Below, piece after piece: positions 59,666-64,000 of a stretch of DNA of 64,000 nucleotides (position 1 is the stretch's first letter; every line of letters begins with the position of its first letter). The DNA comes from Chitinophagaceae bacterium. Lineage in GTDB: Bacteria; Bacteroidota; Bacteroidia; Chitinophagales; Chitinophagaceae. The notes beneath the pieces were generated by a model. It had not been told where the DNA came from. It worked only from the letters and a program-made list of their open reading frames with translations, and made no database searches. Position numbers and translations under genes: made by a program. The stretch is from positions 1-64,000 of the forward strand of contig CANCVE010000011.1 of NCBI GenBank assembly GCA_947381435.1, in the 5' to 3' direction.

Positions 59666-61009
59666 CTAAAGCTTGCCTATTGCCTTTTGATAATCTACTT
59701 TAGCGATGATGGCACTGTACAATGCATTAATATAATTAGTCTGAGCAGTAACAAGATCCGTTTGAGCCGCAGTTATTTCCGTATTACTACCAGTACCTAC
59801 TTCAAACTTCTTTTTTGTCTGATTATACACTGTCTCAGCTAATACCATATTTTTCTTCTGAAAGTCAATGGTAGCAACTGCCGTCTTATAATTTAGGGTT
59901 GCTTGCTCCACGTCACTATCAATGGTGTGTTTCAGGTTATCAATGTTGTTCTCTGTTTGCTTCAATTCAATTTTAGACTGTTTCACTTTTGCGTCTTTTG
60001 CGAAACCATCAAATATTGGAATAGAGATATTCAATCCTACCCAAGATGCGGGATACCAATCTCCCTTTTGCAAAAAGTCGAAACTGTGCCTGTACGCTTG
60101 CTTTGCATAAGTACCACTAACCGCAACAGTAGGCAAATACGAAAGTTGGTAACGTTTTATGTTGTATTCGTTAAGTTTCTTACCAAGCATGGCATATTGG
60201 TATTCCTTTCTATCACTGTATTGGTAAGGAGCATCTTGCAAAATACCATCCTTTATCTGTGCTTCGCTTAGGGTATCAGTCAATTCTAACACCTCCTTTG
60301 CAGGCATACCAATCAATGTTTTCAAGCCCAGATACCCTATGTTTATGCTGTTTACAATGCTAAGTTTCTGTGTTTTTAGGTTAGTTACTTGCACATCAAT
60401 CTTGTCTACATCTAGCTTTTCGGCAAAGCCAGTTTTAAACAACTCCTTGGCATCGTGTTGTAGTTTTTCAAGCCTAGAAATGTTGGCATCTATCAAGGCA
60501 ATCTGTGTTTTACTCACTACCAATTGATAATATACCTTCTCCACATTGGTTTTAATTACCTCTTCCGTTACTTCAATGTTTTTAGATTGAAAATCGATAG
60601 AAGCCTTTCTTGCTTGCAATCCTACAAATACCTGCCCATCAAAAAGCAACTGTTGCAACTGCAAAGACGCTGTAGAATTGTAGTTGAGTCCAAAATTTAC
60701 AGCTTGATCTGTTGGGCCAAATGCTCCTGCTGGTATTACCTGTGTAGGGATATCAAAGTACTTAGTTGCAGCAATATTACCAGATAACGAAGGCATTGCC
60801 GCTGCCGTAATACCACGATTTACTTGCTTCTGAATGTCCAGATTCAACAAAGCATTCTTTACTTGCGTATTGTTCTTTTTTGCATACTCTACCGTTTGCT
60901 GCAACGTAAAGCTGTGTGTATTAGTTGTTTGCGTCTGTGCAAATGCACCAGATGCCACCAACAGCAGCACATACATCAACGCTGTTTTTACGTGTTTGTG
61001 TGTCATCAT
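59666..61009 (-). CDS. TolC family outer membrane efflux protein
   Basis: FTLQQTVEYAKKNNTQVKNALLNLDIQK...GTGSNTEITAAQTDLVTAQTNYINALYSAIIAKVDYQKAIGKL. Confidence 0.93.
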   Translation of the reverse strand: MMTHKHVKTALMYVLLLVASGAFAQTQTTNTHSFTLQQTVEYAKKNNTQVKNALLNLDIQKQVNRGITAAAMPSLSGNIAATKYFDIPTQVIPAGAFGPTDQAVNFGLNYNSTASLQLQQLLFDGQVFVGLQARKASIDFQSKNIEVTEEVIKTNVEKVYYQLVVSKTQIALIDANISRLEKLQHDAKELFKTGFAEKLDVDKIDVQVTNLKTQKLSIVNSINIGYLGLKTLIGMPAKEVLELTDTLSEAQIKDGILQDAPYQYSDRKEYQYAMLGKKLNEYNIKRYQLSYLPTVAVSGTYAKQAYRHSFDFLQKGDWYPASWVGLNISIPIFDGFAKDAKVKQSKIELKQTENNIDNLKHTIDSDVEQATLNYKTAVATIDFQKKNMVLAETVYNQTKKKFEVGTGSNTEITAAQTDLVTAQTNYINALYSAIIAKVDYQKAIGKL

Positions 61010-61626
61010 AATTGTTGTTTTTTTCTTTCTAATTTATATTTAGTTATCAATTCTTTTCCCTTTTCAGTTACCAATCCGTGCAAAAAGTTATCCGTTATCT
61101 CTACGCACAACCTCGATAGTGGATAGCTGCCATGTGGAAAGTAGTTCATGTTAAAAATGAGAAACATACTCCCTATTCTATACTTTGTTACGATGTCCGA
61201 GTCTATTTCTGCTCTATAATTTCCTTCGGCAATACCTCTGTCTAAATTTTCCTTTATAGTTTCGTATAAGTAGGCATTATGATGCTCGGTAAACTTTTTA
61301 AATGACTTTGGATGATATTTTTCCAAGTCAAAAAGAATGGACGGATTAAAGCCTGCAAACATTTCTTCCATAATATCCAATGCTAAAAACATCTCATGTA
61401 CTGCATTGTCCGAAACCTTCTTGGTGTGAGAACAATCGCATTCCATCCTATTCATCTCTATGTTCAGAACACCATCTACAACTGCGTCTTTATCTTTGTA
61501 CGACTGATAAATAGTCTTTTTCGAAATGCCTAGTTGGCTCGCTATTTCATCCATACTAATGCTCCGAATGCCATATCTCATAAACAGTTCGTGTGCCTTT
61601 CGTACTATCCTTTCTCCTATCTCCAT
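61006..61626 (-). CDS. TetR/AcrR family transcriptional regulator
   Basis: IVRKAHELFMRYGIRSISMDEIASQLGISKKTIYQSYKDKDAVV; overlaps tolC by 4 bp. Confidence 0.92.
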   Translation of the reverse strand: MEIGERIVRKAHELFMRYGIRSISMDEIASQLGISKKTIYQSYKDKDAVVDGVLNIEMNRMECDCSHTKKVSDNAVHEMFLALDIMEEMFAGFNPSILFDLEKYHPKSFKKFTEHHNAYLYETIKENLDRGIAEGNYRAEIDSDIVTKYRIGSMFLIFNMNYFPHGSYPLSRLCVEITDNFLHGLVTEKGKELITKYKLERKKQQL

Positions 61627-61859
61627 TTCTTTTAAAATCTGCCGCGAAACTAAGGAAACTTTTTTTGTTACCAAAGTTTCCGCTTAATTATTTTTATTTT
61701 TTATAGAAAATTTAGAATGCTCAATTCAAAGTTGACGGATAAGACAAAAAAATATTTTATCTGTCTAAAGAAAAAAGAAAGAATATTTTATCCATAATTT
61801 ATTGATTGAACAAGCGCTTTCGTTAAATACTATTGATTCAAAATGCCTAATCAAACACA

Positions 61860-61943
61860 GCATTTGGCAAAGCAAACGTGGCATTTGGTAAAGCAAATGC
61901 GGCATAAGGCAAAGCAAATACGGCATAAGGCAAAGCAAATGCG
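61860..61943. repeat. 21-bp tandem array, 4 units GCATAAGGCAAAGCAAATGCG
   Basis: Four units, contiguous and in phase with the next array. Confidence 0.9.
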
Positions 61944-62153
61944 ACGGAAGTTCAAGCTTATACGACGGAAGTTCAAGCTTTTGCGACGAAAGTCCAAACT
62001 TATGCGACGAAAGTTCAAGCTTACGCGACGGAAGTTCAAACTTATGCGACGGAAGTTCAAACCTATGCGACGGAAGTTCAAACTTATGTGACGGAAGTTC
62101 AAACTTATGCGACGGAAGTTCAAGCTTTTGCGACGGAAGTTCAAACTTATGCG
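61944..62153. repeat. 21-bp tandem array, 10 units ACGGAAGTTCAAACTTATGCG
   Basis: Ten uninterrupted units read directly. Confidence 0.95.
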
Positions 62154-62292
62154 GCATAAGTTCTGTCGTGAAACACTAACTAACCGTTAGCTTTTGCCAT
62201 ATTAACCTGCTTAATGTGAATAAACCTCGGCTTTTCCACCATCCCTACTAATCTTATTGGGAAGTAGACCTTTGGTTTGTTATTTTTACACA

Positions 62293-63024
62293 ATGGCACT
62301 TCAACAATTAGACTTATTCGGTAACCCCATTCCTGCTTCTAAGCAAGAAGAGGCAAAGGTTTCCACTACCAATAAAACAATTTCTCCTAAAAAAGAAAAA
62401 CCGCTTTCTGCACCTGTTATTCAAGAATCGAAAGCAGTTACCACTGATGATACAATTAAAGATCAAGCAACAGATTCCAATCAAAATCAAGTAGTGTATA
62501 GCGATAGTCAGATTAGGGTAAAAATAAAACCTAAAAAAGAGACTGTTGAAACCGAAGAAGACGCTTTTCCCAAAAAGAAAAAGCGTGGACGTAAGAAAGG
62601 AGCAGTACGGAAAAATGTAGCCAAGGGAAGTAAGATGAAGGTGAACGGTAAGGAAGTAGAAAATAAATCGAATTACCTTAATATACCCGATGATGAAACC
62701 TTGAATAAAAAATTGTATTGGGGCATTTCAGAAGTAGCCGTCATGTTTGGTGTAGCCAACTCGTTAATTCGCTTTTGGACAAACGAATTTGCAGTGATAA
62801 CGCCAAGAAAAGGGGTAGGAAGCCACCGTTTTTATCGTACTGAAGACATTAGAAAGCTAGAACTAATCTACGATTTAATAAGGGTAAAACAATTTAGTAT
62901 TGATGGTGCTAGGAAATACCTGACAAATAATAAGGAAGAAATAGATGTGCAAACAGAGGTAATGCAATCCCTTACCAAGTTTAAAACCTTTTTGATGGAA
63001 CTTAAAACAAGCATTGGCGAATGA
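62293..63024 (+). CDS. MerR family transcriptional regulator with long basic N-terminal extension
   Basis: KLYWGISEVAVMFGVANSLIRFWTNEFAVITPRKGVGSHRFYRTEDIRKLELIYDLIRVKQFSIDGARKYL; start reassigned to MALQQLDLFG. Confidence 0.88.
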   Translation: MALQQLDLFGNPIPASKQEEAKVSTTNKTISPKKEKPLSAPVIQESKAVTTDDTIKDQATDSNQNQVVYSDSQIRVKIKPKKETVETEEDAFPKKKKRGRKKGAVRKNVAKGSKMKVNGKEVENKSNYLNIPDDETLNKKLYWGISEVAVMFGVANSLIRFWTNEFAVITPRKGVGSHRFYRTEDIRKLELIYDLIRVKQFSIDGARKYLTNNKEEIDVQTEVMQSLTKFKTFLMELKTSIGE

Positions 63025-63548
63025 GATATTTTATTGGATTAATAGTGGTAATAGTTTTTGCAATGTCCTGCATTCAGCCTTTAAAGACATTAAAGATAAA
63101 CTATCAAGTGAAGGAAGATAAAGGTAATAAGATGCTTTTTGGGGTAATAAACCGAAGCTTGATAGCCAATGACACCGCCTTTGGATGGTTTAAGGAAAAC
63201 ATGAAATATGGTCAACCCGATGCTGCGGCAGTGAATGCTTTTAAACAGAAAAAAGACAAATTCAGCTTGCTTGTTTTTGGCGGCACGTGGTGTGAGGACA
63301 CCCAAAATTTGTTGCCTAAGTTTTACCAATTGATAGATGCAAGCGGTTTTCCCGAAAATAAAATCAACCTTTTAGCAGTTGACAGGAAAAAGGAAACCGT
63401 CAAAAATTTTCATTTCATCTATAAGATAACCAATGTGCCCACTTTTATTGTTTTGAAGAATGGAATTGAAGTAGGAAGGGTAAAGGAATATGGAACTAAA
63501 GGAGACATCACCAAGGAATTGGGTGAAATAGTTGCTGGCATTAAATAG
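63021..63548 (+). CDS. thioredoxin family protein
   Basis: LLVFGGTWCEDTQNLLPKFYQLIDASG...KITNVPTFIVLKNGIEVGRVKEYGTKGD; start overlaps the MerR stop. Confidence 0.88.
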   Translation: MRYFIGLIVVIVFAMSCIQPLKTLKINYQVKEDKGNKMLFGVINRSLIANDTAFGWFKENMKYGQPDAAAVNAFKQKKDKFSLLVFGGTWCEDTQNLLPKFYQLIDASGFPENKINLLAVDRKKETVKNFHFIYKITNVPTFIVLKNGIEVGRVKEYGTKGDITKELGEIVAGIK

Positions 63549-63641
63549 TTAGAATTTAAGGCTGTTGAAAGTTTTTCTTTTAATATTAAAAGGCTTACAA
63601 GCAATGGATTCTAGCCCCTTTTATACCTCATTTCTTATCCA

Positions 63642-63676
63642 AACTCATAACTCATCATTTATAACTCATAACTATT
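63642..63676. repeat. 7-bp phased tract AACTCAT (5 units)
   Basis: AACTCAT AACTCAT CATTTAT AACTCAT AACTATT. Confidence 0.85.
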
Positions 63677-63698
63677 TTTCTTATCTTGCAAGCCTGTT

Positions 63699-64000
63699 AT
63701 GGATAAATTTATTGTTTCTGCCCGCAAGTACCGCCCCCAGAATTTTAATACTGTTGTGGGACAAAGTCACATTACTACCACACTTAAAAACGCCATCAAA
63801 AACAACCAGTTAGCGCATGCTTTTTTGTTTTGTGGTCCACGTGGTGTGGGCAAAACCACTTGCGCCCGTATATTGGCAAAAACAATTAATTGTCTAGACA
63901 AAACACCCGAAGGAGAAGCATGCAACAAATGTCATAGTTGCGTTTCTTTCGATGCCGGTGCCAGCATGAATATCCATGAATTGGATGCTGCCAGCAATAA
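63699..64000 (+). CDS. dnaX: DNA polymerase III subunit gamma/tau (5' part; runs off the window)
   Basis: MDKFIVSARKYRPQNFNTVVGQSHITTTLKNAIKNNQLAHAFLFCGPRGVGKTTCARILAKTINC...CNKCHSC...NIHELDAASN. Confidence 0.96.
   Translation, partial: MDKFIVSARKYRPQNFNTVVGQSHITTTLKNAIKNNQLAHAFLFCGPRGVGKTTCARILAKTINCLDKTPEGEACNKCHSCVSFDAGASMNIHELDAASN

Noticed and set aside
61765-62157. Heptapeptide-repeat ORFs (HKFELPS, NFRRISL, RRKFKLM) on both strands
   Set aside because: Artefact of a 21-bp tandem array with no stop codon in several frames; no start context or family signal.

Overview
The window is chromosomal DNA from a Bacteroidota bacterium, Chitinophagaceae-like by gene content. It is mostly conserved housekeeping genes: xylAB, moaA/moeA, OstA-like, hisC, ubiX, mlaD/E/F-like, maeB-like, lysA, scpB, atpG, purH, ahpC, a TetR/TolC/MFP/RND efflux locus, and the start of dnaX. 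It also holds a type IX secretion/gliding cluster (OmpA/PD40 protein, PorP/SprF protein, 1870-aa Ig-like adhesin), a decayed IS630-like element, an apparently intact IS110-family element, and an accessory stretch at about 48.8-54.1 kb that includes a toxin-antitoxin-like pair. No tRNA, rRNA or CRISPR array was recognised. The strongest unexplained signal is a two-level periodicity confined to intergenic DNA. (1) At least twelve loci carry tracts phased at exactly 7 bp, with about 3 conserved and 4 free positions (for example AGTNNNN). Several occur as inverted pairs at the two ends of one intergenic gap. (2) At least four loci carry arrays with a 21-bp (3x7) period, unrelated in sequence to each other, and three of them have about 10 units (about 210 bp). 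Other notable items: carB encoding only the N-terminal half of the enzyme and followed directly by a terminator; a promoter-plus-terminator block upstream of carB that looks like a free-standing small RNA; and a structured non-coding segment upstream of the IS110 transposase that may encode a bridge RNA. All calls come from reading the sequence and recognising protein motifs; no database search was run.
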